Below are positions 9,217-19,237 of a DNA stretch of 64,000 nucleotides, piece by piece (position 1 is the stretch's first letter; each line of letters begins with the position of its first letter). The position numbers were made by a program, and so were the translations under genes. The DNA is taken from contig NZ_BAKM01000003.1 of NCBI RefSeq assembly GCF_000614185.1, forward strand, positions 124,001 to 188,000. Reading direction: 5' to 3'. The DNA comes from Phocaeicola sartorii JCM 17136 = DSM 21941 (GTDB lineage Bacteria > Bacteroidota > Bacteroidia > Bacteroidales > Bacteroidaceae). Below the pieces are notes generated by a model. It saw nothing but the letters and a program-made list of their open reading frames with translations. It was not told the origin of the DNA and made no database searches.

Positions 9217-9224
9217 TATATTTG
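9217..9224 (+). promoter_or_regulatory. -7 promoter box TATATTTG for the coiled-coil/zapA/rny cluster
   Basis: An exact TAnnTTTG match 19 bases before the ATG at 9244. The -33 element is not clear. Confidence 0.5.
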
Positions 9225-9243
9225 TGTACAATTTTGGTGTAAA

Positions 9244-9537
9244 ATGACTGAAGAGGACAAAAAGCTATTAAATATTTTCGAGGCAAGACTGAGGCATTTT
9301 ATGTATTTACATGATGAATTGAAACATGAAAATGCTAAGTTAAAGCAACTTCTCGCCGAAAAGGACGATGAGGTGAGACGATTGGAAAATAGCCGGAAAG
9401 AATTAGAAGTAAGATATGCCAATTTGAAAATGGCCCGGACAATCAGTATCCATGATAAAGATATCAACGATACAAAGCAACGATTGTCAAGGCTCGTGCG
9501 TGAAGTCGACAAATGCATCGCTTTATTAAACGAATAA
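9244..9537 (+). CDS. Small coiled-coil protein upstream of zapA
   Basis: 97 residues from the ATG at 9244; the in-frame extension to 9202 is rejected because the promoter box lies inside it. Almost the whole protein is a charged heptad-like helix (ELKHENAKLKQLLAEKDDEV, RRLENSRKELEVRYANLK). No catalytic motif is seen. Its constant position before zapA suggests a role in the division apparatus, comparable to ZapB, but this is inference from position and coiled-coil form only, with no sequence identity claimed. The end is 26 bases before zapA. Confidence 0.75.
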   Translation: MTEEDKKLLNIFEARLRHFMYLHDELKHENAKLKQLLAEKDDEVRRLENSRKELEVRYANLKMARTISIHDKDINDTKQRLSRLVREVDKCIALLNE

Positions 9538-9563
9538 AAGAAGTTGAACAATAAAACGATAGT

Positions 9564-9860
9564 ATGATGGACGATATGATGAAGATACATCTACTGATTG
9601 ACAACGAACGATACCCGATGACTATCCGTCGTGAAGATGAACAGTTATACAGGGACGCTGCCAAGCAGATTGACAATAAACTAAACAAATACCGTAGTTA
9701 TTACCCCGATTTCAGCCCTACAAGGCATTGGGCAATGGCTGCGCTGGAGTTAGCTTTTGAAAATATTTCTATGAAAGACAGAAATGACACTGCACCTTAT
9801 CAGGAAAAATTGCAGGAGCTGACCAAAGAGATAGAAAAACAAATCAGTAACAGAGAGTAA
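9564..9860 (+). CDS. zapA: Cell division protein ZapA
   Basis: 98 residues, the usual ZapA length. The N-terminal globular part (KIHLLIDNERYPMTIRREDEQLYRDAAKQIDNKL) matches the ZapA beta-strand and helix, and the C-terminal half (ALELAFENISMKDRND... EKLQELTKEIEKQI) is the expected coiled coil for tetramer formation. ZapA cross-links FtsZ filaments in the division ring. The first codons MMDD give two possible starts two codons apart. It follows the coiled-coil gene and precedes rny, a conserved order in Bacteroides. Confidence 0.9.
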   Translation: MMDDMMKIHLLIDNERYPMTIRREDEQLYRDAAKQIDNKLNKYRSYYPDFSPTRHWAMAALELAFENISMKDRNDTAPYQEKLQELTKEIEKQISNRE

Positions 9861-9882
9861 TCGTTTAGAATTGGAGATATTC

Positions 9883-9936
9883 ACGCACAGCTATACTGTC
9901 AAGAGAAGGGTTCTTGACAGATAAGTTGTGCGTTTT
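9883..9936 (+). terminator. Two-part hairpin between zapA and rny
   Basis: ACGCACA (9883-9889) pairs with TGTGCGT, and inside it CTGTCAAGA pairs with TCTTGACAG around a small loop; a run of five T follows. This looks like an intrinsic terminator of the zapA transcript, though the internal bulges also resemble a small structured RNA. It is too short to be 6S RNA. Confidence 0.55.
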
Positions 9937-9959
9937 TATTTATATATAAATTAATAACA

Positions 9960-11495
9960 ATGATAACAACGGTAATAATAGCAATTGTGTGTTTCGCTGT
10001 AGGTGGAGGCCTATCATACATGCTTTTCAGATATGGCCTGAAATCTAAGTATGACATTATCATCAAGGAAGCACAAACAGAAGCAGAAGTGATTAAAAAG
10101 AACAAACTTCTGGAAGTAAAAGAAAAATTCCTGAACAAGAAAGCTGATCTGGAAAAAGAAGTCGCCTTACGCAACCAAAAGATTCAGCAAGCCGAAAACA
10201 AATTAAAACAACGCGAACTGATGTTGAACCAAAAACAGGAAGAGGTTCAACGCAAGCGCACGGAAGCAGAAGCTATCAAAGAAAATCTGGAAGCTCAAAT
10301 TGTCATTATAGACAAGAAAAAGGATGAACTGGATAAGTTACAAATGCAGGAACGTGAAAAATTGGAAGTCCTTTCCGGACTTTCTGCTGAAGAAGCTAAA
10401 GAACGCCTGATAGAATCATTGAAAGAAGAAGCGAAGACACAAGCCGCTTCCTATATTAATGACATTATGGATGACGCCAAGCTTACAGCCAATAAAGAAG
10501 CCAAACGCATCGTCATCCAGTCTATCCAACGAGTAGCCACAGAAACTGCCATCGAAAACTCTGTAACCGTATTCCATATCGAATCGGATGAGATAAAAGG
10601 ACGTATTATCGGTCGTGAAGGACGTAACATCCGTGCTTTAGAAGCAGCAACCGGTGTAGAAATCGTTGTGGATGATACTCCTGAAGCTATTGTACTTTCG
10701 GCGTTTGACCCTGTACGCCGCGAAATCGCCCGCCTGGCATTGCATCAACTGGTAACTGACGGACGTATCCATCCGGCACGTATTGAAGAAGTGGTAGCCA
10801 AGGTACGCAAACAGGTAGAAGAAGAAATTATTGAAACCGGTAAACGTACCACGATTGACTTAGGTATTCATGGTTTGCATCCTGAACTGATCCGTATCAT
10901 CGGTAAGATGAAATATCGCTCCTCATACGGCCAGAATCTGTTACAACATGCCCGTGAGACAGCCAATCTTTGCGCTGTGATGGCTTCTGAATTAGGATTG
11001 AATCCTAAAAAAGCAAAACGTGCCGGCTTACTGCATGATATAGGTAAAGTACCTGATGAAGAGCCGGAATTGCCGCACGCATTGCTAGGTATGAAGATAG
11101 CCGAAAAATACAAAGAGAAACCAGACATCTGCAATGCCATCGGCGCTCACCATGACGAAACGGAAATGACCAGCCTGCTGGCTCCTATCGTACAGGTATG
11201 TGATGCCATCTCAGGTGCACGTCCGGGCGCTCGCCGTGAAATTGTAGAAGCTTATATCAAGCGTTTGAATGATCTGGAACAATTAGCCATGTCCTATCCG
11301 GGGGTAACGAAAACATACGCCATTCAGGCGGGTCGCGAATTGCGCGTGATTGTAGGTGCCGACAAGATTGATGACAAACAAACTGAAAGTTTGTCTGGCG
11401 AAATAGCGAAGAAGATTCAAGATGAAATGACTTATCCGGGACAAGTGAAGATAACTGTCATTCGCGAGACACGTGCGGTAAGCTTCGCCAAATAA
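9960..11495 (+). CDS. rny: Ribonuclease Y
   Basis: 511 residues, the typical length. In order: an N-terminal membrane helix ([19 protein letters not shown]), a long charged coiled coil to about residue 190, a KH domain ([21 protein letters not shown]), and an HD domain with '[15 protein letters not shown]' and '[10 protein letters not shown]'. RNase Y is a membrane-anchored endoribonuclease that starts mRNA decay. The reading frame is intact. It follows the zapA hairpin with about 24 bases of AT-rich leader. Assignment is secure from domain order and motifs. Confidence 0.96.
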   Translation: MITTVIIAIVCFAVGGGLSYMLFRYGLKSKYDIIIKEAQTEAEVIKKNKLLEVKEKFLNKKADLEKEVALRNQKIQQAENKLKQRELMLNQKQEEVQRKRTEAEAIKENLEAQIVIIDKKKDELDKLQMQEREKLEVLSGLSAEEAKERLIESLKEEAKTQAASYINDIMDDAKLTANKEAKRIVIQSIQRVATETAIENSVTVFHIESDEIKGRIIGREGRNIRALEAATGVEIVVDDTPEAIVLSAFDPVRREIARLALHQLVTDGRIHPARIEEVVAKVRKQVEEEIIETGKRTTIDLGIHGLHPELIRIIGKMKYRSSYGQNLLQHARETANLCAVMASELGLNPKKAKRAGLLHDIGKVPDEEPELPHALLGMKIAEKYKEKPDICNAIGAHHDETEMTSLLAPIVQVCDAISGARPGARREIVEAYIKRLNDLEQLAMSYPGVTKTYAIQAGRELRVIVGADKIDDKQTESLSGEIAKKIQDEMTYPGQVKITVIRETRAVSFAK

Positions 11496-11525
11496 AAGCA
11501 AAACAAAATCTCCCCTTAAAATTAA

Positions 11526-11557
11526 AGGCGTTATCGTTTTCACAAACCATAACGCCT
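11526..11557. terminator. Hairpin between convergent rny and GH3
   Basis: AGGCGTTAT (11526-11534) pairs with ATAACGCCT (11549-11557) over a 14-base loop. The T-tail is weak. It lies between two convergent genes, where a shared terminator is expected. Confidence 0.5.
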
Positions 11558-11618
11558 ATTATAATACCTAACTTAACCTTAATCTAACTTTTATTCAACC
11601 TAGTAATTTGTATTATTG

Positions 11619-13850
11619 CTATTTTAGTTCAAAAGAAACTTTCGATTTCATATCCGCAGCCGAAGCAGCCACAATAACTTCAAACTTGCCCGGTTCCGCC
11701 ACCCATTCATGACGAGCATCATCATAAAAGCTCAAAGCGTCCTTTCCAATAGTGAAAACTACTTCTTTGGTTTCTCCCGGAGTCAGTTTTACTTTGCTAA
11801 AGCCTTTCAGTTCCTTTACAGGACGAGGTAAAGATGATTTCAAGTCACTGATATAAAGTTGCACGATTTCAGCTCCTTCACGGTTTCCCGTATTAGTTAC
11901 AGGCACCGTAACGGTCAATGTTTCGTCCGCACCCATCACTTTCTTATCAACCACCGCCCTGCCATACGCAAAAGTTGTATAACTCAATCCGTGTCCAAAA
12001 GCGAAAGTAGGTTTTATCTTCTCCTTGTCAGCCCAGCGGTATCCCACATAAATGCTTTCCTTATACTCCTCATCTATAATCTGATTACCCTCACGCCATG
12101 TACCGGGATAAGTATTAAGTTTGTGCGCACCCACATCCTGCAAAGAAACCGGCCATGTAAATGGCAGTTTGCCCGATGGATTCACATCACCCACCAGAAC
12201 GGAAGCAATTGCTCCACCTGCCTCAGAACCGATAAACCATCCTTGAACAATAGCAGGAACCTTGTCAGTCCAAGGCATTGCTACTGCATTGCCTGAAATA
12301 TTAACATAAACTACATTCTTATTAGTCTCTGCCAAAGCGGTAATCAGTTTATCCTGATTATAAGGAAGTTTATACTCTTTGCGGTCGTGCCCCTCACAAT
12401 CCTGATAGTCGCTTTTATTCAAGCCACCGAAAATAACTACATAATCGGCATCCTCTGCAGCATTCACAGCATCGGCAATAAGTTGCTCTTCCGTACGCTC
12501 CTCATCCAAATTGACTTTCAATTTCACACCGTTATACTCACTGGTCTTGTCGCCCACATAGCCGCGCTGATAATCCACTACAATGTTTGTACCGGCAAGG
12601 CGTGCCTGCAAGCCTTCCAGCGGAGATATTTCTTTCTGTACCTTAAGCGAGGAAGAACCACCACCCACAGTCATAGGCTTGATAGCATTCTCGCCAACAA
12701 CGAGAATACGCCTGACATTCTGTAGATCAATCGGCAATACATTGTTCTTATTCTGCAACAGGACGATCCCCTCTTCGGCAATCTTCTTTGCGGCTGCATA
12801 ATGAAGATCCGAACATAGAAAGCCAACGGGACGCTGCCTGTTCATCGTTGTACGATAGTAAAGACGAAGTATGCGGCGCACTTTATCATCAAGCTCTTTT
12901 ATTGTATATTTACCTTCCTTTATTCCTTTCAGATAAGGATTTGCCAAGTAATAGTTATCATAAGCATTACTTGCCCCCATCGTCAACCCGTTAGTCCATG
13001 AACCGAACTCCATGTCAAGGCCATTCTTCACAGCTTGATCCGTGTCGTGAGTTCCTCCCCAGTCAGAAACAACCACTCCGTCAAATTTCCAGTCCCTTTT
13101 CAATATATCGTTCAAAAGCCACTGGTTATGGCAGTTATGCTGGTCCTTATAGAGATTGTATGCCCCCATGATAGCCCAAGAGCCCGCCTCCTCAACAGCC
13201 GCCTTGAAAGCAGGAAGATAAATCTCGTGCAGTGCGCGGTCGTCAACTATGACATTCACCTGATGGCGGTATTCCTCATCATTGTTCAACGCATAATGTT
13301 TAACACAGGCAGAAACGCCCTTTGACTGCAATCCCGTAATATAAGGAACAACCATGCGTGAAGCCAAATAAGGATCTTCTCCCATATACTCAAAGTTACG
13401 TCCATTCAAAGGAGTACGGTAAATATTCACACCTGGCCCCAAAATCATATCCTTTCCACGATACAATGCTTCCTCACCCAGACTTTCCCCATAAATGAGA
13501 GACATCGCGGGATTCCATGATGCCGCCAAACAGGTAAGCGCCGGAAAAGCTACACAGGAATCGTTTGTCTGCCCCGCCTGTTCCCACTCATCCCACAATA
13601 CATCGGGACGAACGCCATGAGGGCCGTCATCAGTCCAAAAATCGGGAAATCCCAAACGGGGAACTCCCGCCGAAGAGAATTTACTTTGGGCATGAACCAC
13701 CCGGACTTTCTCCTCAAGCGTCATGCGTGCCAAGGCATCTTCAATACGCTGTTCCATCGGTTTTGCCTCATCCAAATAAACCGGTACAGTCTGCGCCTGA
13801 GCAAAAAAGCCTACTACCATTAACGGAAATGCAAATAAAAGTTTTTTCAT
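11619..13850 (-). CDS. GH3 beta-glucosidase, secreted
   Basis: 743 residues with signal peptide MKKLLFAFPLMVVGFFAQAQ. The N-terminal (alpha/beta)8 domain holds 'DGPHGVRPD', 'LGPGVNIYRTPLNGRNFEYMGEDP', 'KHYALNNDEEYR' and the nucleophile Asp in 'VVVSDWGG'. The second domain follows ('EGIVLLQNKNNVLPI'), and a fibronectin type III-like domain closes the protein ('EIVQLYISDL... EPGKFEVIVAAS'). The family hydrolyses terminal beta-glucosyl residues from short oligosaccharides, usually in the periplasm. It is the last gene of the SusCD operon, 20 bases after the GH5 gene. No frameshift. Confidence 0.94.
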   Translation of the reverse strand: MKKLLFAFPLMVVGFFAQAQTVPVYLDEAKPMEQRIEDALARMTLEEKVRVVHAQSKFSSAGVPRLGFPDFWTDDGPHGVRPDVLWDEWEQAGQTNDSCVAFPALTCLAASWNPAMSLIYGESLGEEALYRGKDMILGPGVNIYRTPLNGRNFEYMGEDPYLASRMVVPYITGLQSKGVSACVKHYALNNDEEYRHQVNVIVDDRALHEIYLPAFKAAVEEAGSWAIMGAYNLYKDQHNCHNQWLLNDILKRDWKFDGVVVSDWGGTHDTDQAVKNGLDMEFGSWTNGLTMGASNAYDNYYLANPYLKGIKEGKYTIKELDDKVRRILRLYYRTTMNRQRPVGFLCSDLHYAAAKKIAEEGIVLLQNKNNVLPIDLQNVRRILVVGENAIKPMTVGGGSSSLKVQKEISPLEGLQARLAGTNIVVDYQRGYVGDKTSEYNGVKLKVNLDEERTEEQLIADAVNAAEDADYVVIFGGLNKSDYQDCEGHDRKEYKLPYNQDKLITALAETNKNVVYVNISGNAVAMPWTDKVPAIVQGWFIGSEAGGAIASVLVGDVNPSGKLPFTWPVSLQDVGAHKLNTYPGTWREGNQIIDEEYKESIYVGYRWADKEKIKPTFAFGHGLSYTTFAYGRAVVDKKVMGADETLTVTVPVTNTGNREGAEIVQLYISDLKSSLPRPVKELKGFSKVKLTPGETKEVVFTIGKDALSFYDDARHEWVAEPGKFEVIVAASAADMKSKVSFELK

Positions 13851-13870
13851 GATATTATCCCTTTATGATT

Positions 13871-15126
13871 TTACTTGTTCACCTGCAAGCCCAGTGAACG
13901 AATATAGCCGTTTGTGGCATGCAGTTCTCACATTTACTATTCTCTATGAATCCTAACATAGCCTTCTTCACCAATTCCTGACGTGGACGCACATCACGTA
14001 TCTCCTTATAAGTACCACGCGATGCCTCGGAAAATGCAACAACCAAATCCCAGTCATCTGGAGCATTGATCCCCAGGAACGAAGAGCCATTCAATTTTTT
14101 ATACGGCCAGAAAGTATATCCAATGTTATTTTCTTCCATTGTTTTACAGAAAGCAGTCTGCCATTCATCCGTATTATGCCCTATCTCACCCATATACATC
14201 GGTAGATTCACGCTATCGCGAAAATTGATAATCTCCTGAATAGCCGCTTTAGTAGGCTCACCCCCGTAACGATGGCAAGTGTACATCAGTTTGTCGTCAT
14301 ACTTAGAATCCTTGAACGGTTTGAAATTTCCGTTCCACTGCGAACCGCCAATCAATACAATATGATTGTTATCCACCTCACGGATAGCCTTTACCGCCAG
14401 CTTGTGAACTGCTTCCAGCTTGCCGTTCAACTCTTCCATGTTTTCAAAATAAGGAGCAATCGGTTCATTAATCAGTTCATAGCCCAAAATTACCGGCTCG
14501 TTCTTGTAATAATCGGCAATCTTACGCCAAATGTCACAAAATAACTGCTGGCTGGCTTCGCTTTCAAACAGCCAAGGATAACCGTAGCTGTCGTCAATAT
14601 TATCCCCCGTCTGTCCGCCGGGAGCATCGTGCATATCCAAAATAAGATAAAGATGATTGTCACGACACCAGTTCACTACACTGTCCACACGAGCAAATCC
14701 GTCCTGATTGACAGTCAGCCCCATATAGTCCTCATCTGTGAAAAGTTTGTAATGGAAAGGAAGACGGATGGTATTCGCTCCCGTAGAAGCGATAAATTCC
14801 ACGTCCTTCCGGGTGATATAGTTATCCTTGAACAATTTCCAGAATTCCGTTACAAAGTCCGGTCCTACCGCCTCGCAGAACATTTCATTAATGAAGCGTT
14901 CCGAATTGGTCTTGTTAAATCCAAACATATATCCTTCAGGATTCAGCCAGTTGCCCAAATTAGTACCCTTGATAAAAAGTTTGCTACCATCCGGCTGAAT
15001 CAAGTCCTGTCCGGATACACGTACAAAAGCCTCGGGAGCAGGTACAGCACTATCCGACTGTACCTGTTTTTGCTGGCAGGAGATTAGTGTTCCTGCAAAC
15101 AACAATGCGCACATTACATTTTTCAT
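13871..15126 (-). CDS. GH5 glycosidase lipoprotein (frameshift near the C-terminus)
   Basis: About 418 residues. The N-terminus MKNVMCALLFAGTLISCQQK is a lipoprotein signal with the Cys at residue 17. The catalytic fold shows 'KGTNLGNWLNPEGYMF', 'GANTIRLPFHYKLF', 'LILDMHDAPGGQ', the acid/base 'YELINEP' and the nucleophile region 'PMYMGEIGHN', all classic for GH5. The predicted action is on internal or terminal beta-glucan linkages. Near 13917 one base is lost or gained: the frame running to 13879 ends in an unlikely tail, while the other frame reads NGYIRSLGLQVNK and stops at 13873-13871. I use that end. It lies between bglX and the second GH3 gene with 20-base gaps. Confidence 0.88.
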
Positions 15127-15146
15127 ACCTATGTTCTACAAATGTA

Positions 15147-17388
15147 TCAATCAATTACTTCAAATTCAGCTGAAAGTCCTTCATCACTATTAGTCCCCAA
15201 CCATAGCTTGAAATCACCCGGTTCCACTACTTTTTTCATATCTATATTCCAAAAAGCCAGTTCGCTGACGGGCAAAGAGAAAATGACTGTCCTCGTTTCT
15301 CCCGGCTGCAAAGCCACACGCTGAAAACCTTTGAGTTCCTTTACAGGACGAGTAACAGAAGCCACCTTATCCTGCACGTAAAGCTGCACCACCTCTGTGC
15401 CTGCATATTTTCCGGTATTTGTCACATTCACGCTGGCAGTCAGTACATCCCCCGTTTTCAGCTTATCAGCCGACAAGACCAATTTATCATAACCGAAAGT
15501 GGTATAAGACAATCCGTAACCAAAGGGAAACAAAGGACCGAACCCTGCATCCATATAGAAAGAAGAACATCCCAATGAAGTCTGTCCCGCCTCCAATGGA
15601 ATATCATCAATCAATGTTTCCTTTCCACTGGGAGCACGTCCTGTATGATGATGCGCATAATAGACAGGCAACTGTCCTACCATCTTCGGGAAAGTAACCG
15701 GAGTTTTTCCACTGGGAACCATCTCCCCGAACAACAGTTCGGCAATAGCCGGACCTCCCATCGTTCCCGGATGGAAAGAATAAAGAACAGCAGCAGACTC
15801 TTCCACTTCCTTGCCGATAGTCAACGGACGACCTGCCATAACTATAGTCACCACCGGCTTTCCGGTTTTCGACAAAGCCTCAACCAATTCGGACTGTGCA
15901 CCACGCAAACTCAAATCGGCCAAAGAATGCGCTTCTCCTGAAAGTATTGCTTCCTCCCCCACAAAAGCCAATACCACATCCGCACGGCGTGCCGCAGCAA
16001 CCGCTTTCGCTATCCCTGCGATGTTTTTGTCACGACTATATGCCAACCCCGGTTCATAAATAACCTGCACCCTGTCGCCATACATTTCCTGCAAAGCTTT
16101 CAAAGGAGTCTGTGTATGATCCTTTTCGCCATCAAATACCCATGTGCCCATCTGGTCATGAGGAGCATCCGCCATCGGACCTACCACGGCAACGGTACGT
16201 ACCTTGTCCTTCAACGGCAAGACTTCATCCGCATTCTTCAACAAGATAACAGATTCTCCGGCCGCTTCCTTTGCCTTGGCCAGATGCTCCTCTGCATATT
16301 TCACCTTTTGATCTGTCACCACATAAGGATTATCAAACAATCCCAAGCGGAATTTCAGGCGCAGGATGTTGCGCACCGCATCATCTATCGTTTTCCCTGA
16401 CACTTTTCCTTCCTTTACCAGTGCTTCCAGATTTCCAAGGAAAGAACCACTGACCATCTCCATATCCACTCCGGCATTCACAGCCTTCCAAGCAGCCTCC
16501 TTTGCATCCTTGCAAAAACCGTGAGCAATCATTTCCGTAGCCGAAGCCCAGTCCGTTACCACCATGCCGTCATAGTTCCACTCGCCACGCAGCACCTTCC
16601 TCAATATAAAAGCATTACCCGTGGAAGGCACTCCGTCATTGTCATTAAAAGAAGTCATGAATGTAGCACATCCGGCTTTCGCTGCCGCCTCGAAAGGAGG
16701 AAGATATACATTACGGAGCACACGCTCGGGAATAAACGTAGAATTATAATCCTTGCCGGCCTCGGCAGCACCGTAGCCCACAAAATGCTTGGCACACGCA
16801 GCCATCGCCGTGGGATCACTCAACGAATCACCCTGAAATCCGCGTACCATGCAGCTCCCATCACAGCATTCAGATAGGGGTCCTCTCCACAACTTTCGGC
16901 CATACGCCCCCAACGCGCATCGCGCGAAACATCAATCATCGGCGCAAACGTCCACCGGATACCATCGGACGATGCCTCGATGGCGGCCACACGAGCTCCT
17001 GCTTCCACAATCTCGAGATTGAAAGTAGCCGCTTGCCCCAATGGAATGGGGAAAATGGTCTTATATCCGTGAATGACATCGCGGGACATTAGAACGGGAA
17101 TACCCAAACGCGATTTCTTCACAGCTATTTCTTGCACTCTATTTACCAACTCGGGATCCGTCAGGTTCAACAACGAACCCACTTTACCTTCCTTTATCAG
17201 CCCTGCCATTTCATCGATGTTCCCATTCGGCTCAACTGATTCATCTGACCGATCTTTTCCTGCAAAGTCATCTTGCCCAGCAGTTCCTCCACCTTATTTT
17301 CAATCGTGTCCACCTTCATTCCTTGATGTGTACAAGCAAGGAAAGGCAACATAATTAAACAGGCGGAAAATAGTTTTAAATGCTTCAT
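15147..17388 (-). CDS. bglX: GH3 beta-glucosidase BglX type, lipoprotein (two frameshifts)
   Basis: Three frames join into one protein of about 747 residues: MKHLKLFSACLIMLPFLACTHQ... (lipoprotein signal), ...MAGLIKEGKVGSLLNLTDPE..., and ...SLSDPTAMAACAKHFVGYGA... to the end. Shifts lie near 17210 and 16850, with the conserved 'RDARWGRMAESCGEDPYLNA' joining to 'MVRGFQGD'. The nucleophile Asp is in 'GMVVTDWAS'. The ending 'EPGDFKLWLGTNSDEG' is the fibronectin-like domain. It splits beta-glucosides in the periplasm. It is separated from susD by 260 bases containing a hairpin and from GH5 by 20. Confidence 0.9.
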
Positions 17389-17549
17389 GGTATTACATTA
17401 CTATTAATTCTTATTATTTTTGATATACACGTACATAATCTATTCCTAAATCACCCAGTCATGCCTTACTATGAGCGGGCATCCTCCCAAAAACCGACCA
17501 CGTCCTCCTTTCTACGGAAAGTTTCATACAACCTTCAAAATTCAAAAGA

Positions 17550-17601
17550 AAAGGATATTCCAATCATCAGACTATATCTCGTTAATGGCAGAATATCCTT
17601 T
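17550..17601 (-). terminator. Hairpin inside the operon between susD and bglX
   Basis: AAAGGATATTC (17550-17560) pairs with GAATATCCTTT (17591-17601), an 11-base perfect stem over 30 bases. Read on the minus strand it is followed by a T-rich stretch. It could partly terminate transcription after susD, or stabilise the susCD message. The rest of 17389-17648 shows nothing recognisable. Confidence 0.5.
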
Positions 17602-17648
17602 CCTTAACTAATTTCTATTACCTATTTAAACTTAATAATCATTCAAAA

Positions 17649-19218
17649 TCAATACGGATTCTGAACAAGTGTACCCTGAGCTGCTTCAATTTCATCTTGA
17701 GGAATCGGCATATACTTCTTGCTTTCCGTCCACTGAAGACGATTAGGATTGCCCACCACACTATATTCCGTTTTTTCAGCATTCAGCACCATACCTCCAC
17801 CGGGTTTCAACACTTCTGCGGCTTTACCGAAACGAACTAGATCATAATAGCGCTTGCCTTCACCTACAAACTCCAGACGACGTTCTTCCAGCAGATTATC
17901 CAAAGAAACCACTTTTTCAGAAACATTTGCACGGCTGCGGACTATATTATAATAAATCTGGGCAGTTCCTTGATCTCCTGTACGAAGAGCCAGTTCGGCT
18001 GCATTCAATAACGTTTCAGCATAACGGAAAATGCGCTGATTATTATCCCAGTTCAAATCACCCGATTTCGTAGCACCGTCATTGCCACCTATACGCCCGA
18101 TGTATTTACGCAAAAAAAGTCCGGTATTCTGGTAACGCCCTCCATATTTCACGACAATCCCCCTAGCCGCACAGTCTGCAATATATTTTTCCATGCAAAG
18201 GATACCACCGTCACGACGTTGGTCGGTTTCCTCATATATATCGTAAACTTCTTTGGACACATCGCAGAATCCCCATCCGCCGACATAATCCGGTGAGCCG
18301 GACAAACCATCCACACCAATCATAGCCGGAACTACCGTACCACCAGGTTTATTGGCATCTCCCCAGTCACGAATACCTCCTTTAGCATAATAGTTGATTT
18401 CGAAAATTGATTCATCACACCATTCATTCTCCTGCTCCCAAATAGCACCAAACTCATTCATTAATTTATATTGGCCGGAATTAATGATCTCTTTCATATA
18501 AGCAAGTGCCTGAGGATAAGCAGCCTCGTCTTTCTGATACATAACAAAGTCCGCATAAAGCATGGCAGCAAAAGCCCAAGTAGCATGTCCGGAACGAACC
18601 GCCGTTTCTTTCATAGGCAATGCCTTACTGTCAAGCACTTCCTTCAAATCTGCCGTAACCAGCCGATAAATTTCATCTGCCGATTTTTGCTCGGCAATGT
18701 ACGGGAAAGTCAAATTCACATCATAATACGGAACATTTCCCCAAAATTTCCATAACTGGTTATAATAAAAAGCACGTGTCACCTTACTTTCCGCAATATA
18801 ATGTTTTTTCACATCTTCTGGCAAATCCGCCTTTTCGGCATCAGCTATTACAAGATTTGAACGATTAATCCCAGAATAACTTGTAGTCCAAGCTCCCTTG
18901 AAATTCATAAGGCTTGTCAACTTATATTGTGAAGCAAGATGAATCTCCGCCTGATCTTGTTCATTTCCACCGCCGACATAAATATCATCTCCTTGAGCAT
19001 CCGACACAAGAAACAGAGGACACCATCCGGAAAAATAGTCATACCAATGCATCGGGTCATAAGCAGCCGTAACGGCTTCATCTATGCGGGCCTGAGTCAC
19101 ATAATATCCATCAAGTCCCAATTTTGTAGAGGTTCTACAGTCAAGAAATCATCACCGCAAGAAACGGTTCCCATTGCTAGCGCCGCAAGCGACAAGCAGA
19201 CAAATATATTTTTTTCAT
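17649..19218 (-). CDS. SusD-like glycan-binding lipoprotein (frameshifts in the first 30 codons)
   Basis: About 522 residues. The main frame begins within LGLDGYYVTQARIDEA; upstream, the other frame reads FVCLSLAALAMGTVSCGDDFLTVEP, a lipoprotein signal with 'SCGDDFL', and joins as 'TVEPSTKLGLDGYY', the usual SusD opening. Single-base errors at about 19133 and in the A run after the ATG (about 19211) explain both breaks. Later SusD features include 'SKVTRAFYYNQLWKFWGNVPY', 'RYAETLLNAAELALR', and the C-terminal 'RRLEFVGEGKRYYDLVRFG' and 'YMPIPQDEIEA'. It binds glycan at the cell surface as the lid of the SusC channel. The gene follows susC by 20 bases. Confidence 0.9.
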
Positions 19219-19237
19219 ATTCCTGTTTTTTATTAGT

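Noticed and set aside
9861..9959. Possible 6S RNA between zapA and rny
   Set aside because: In some bacteria 6S RNA is next to zapA, but the gap here is 99 bases, too short, and lacks the long central bulge.
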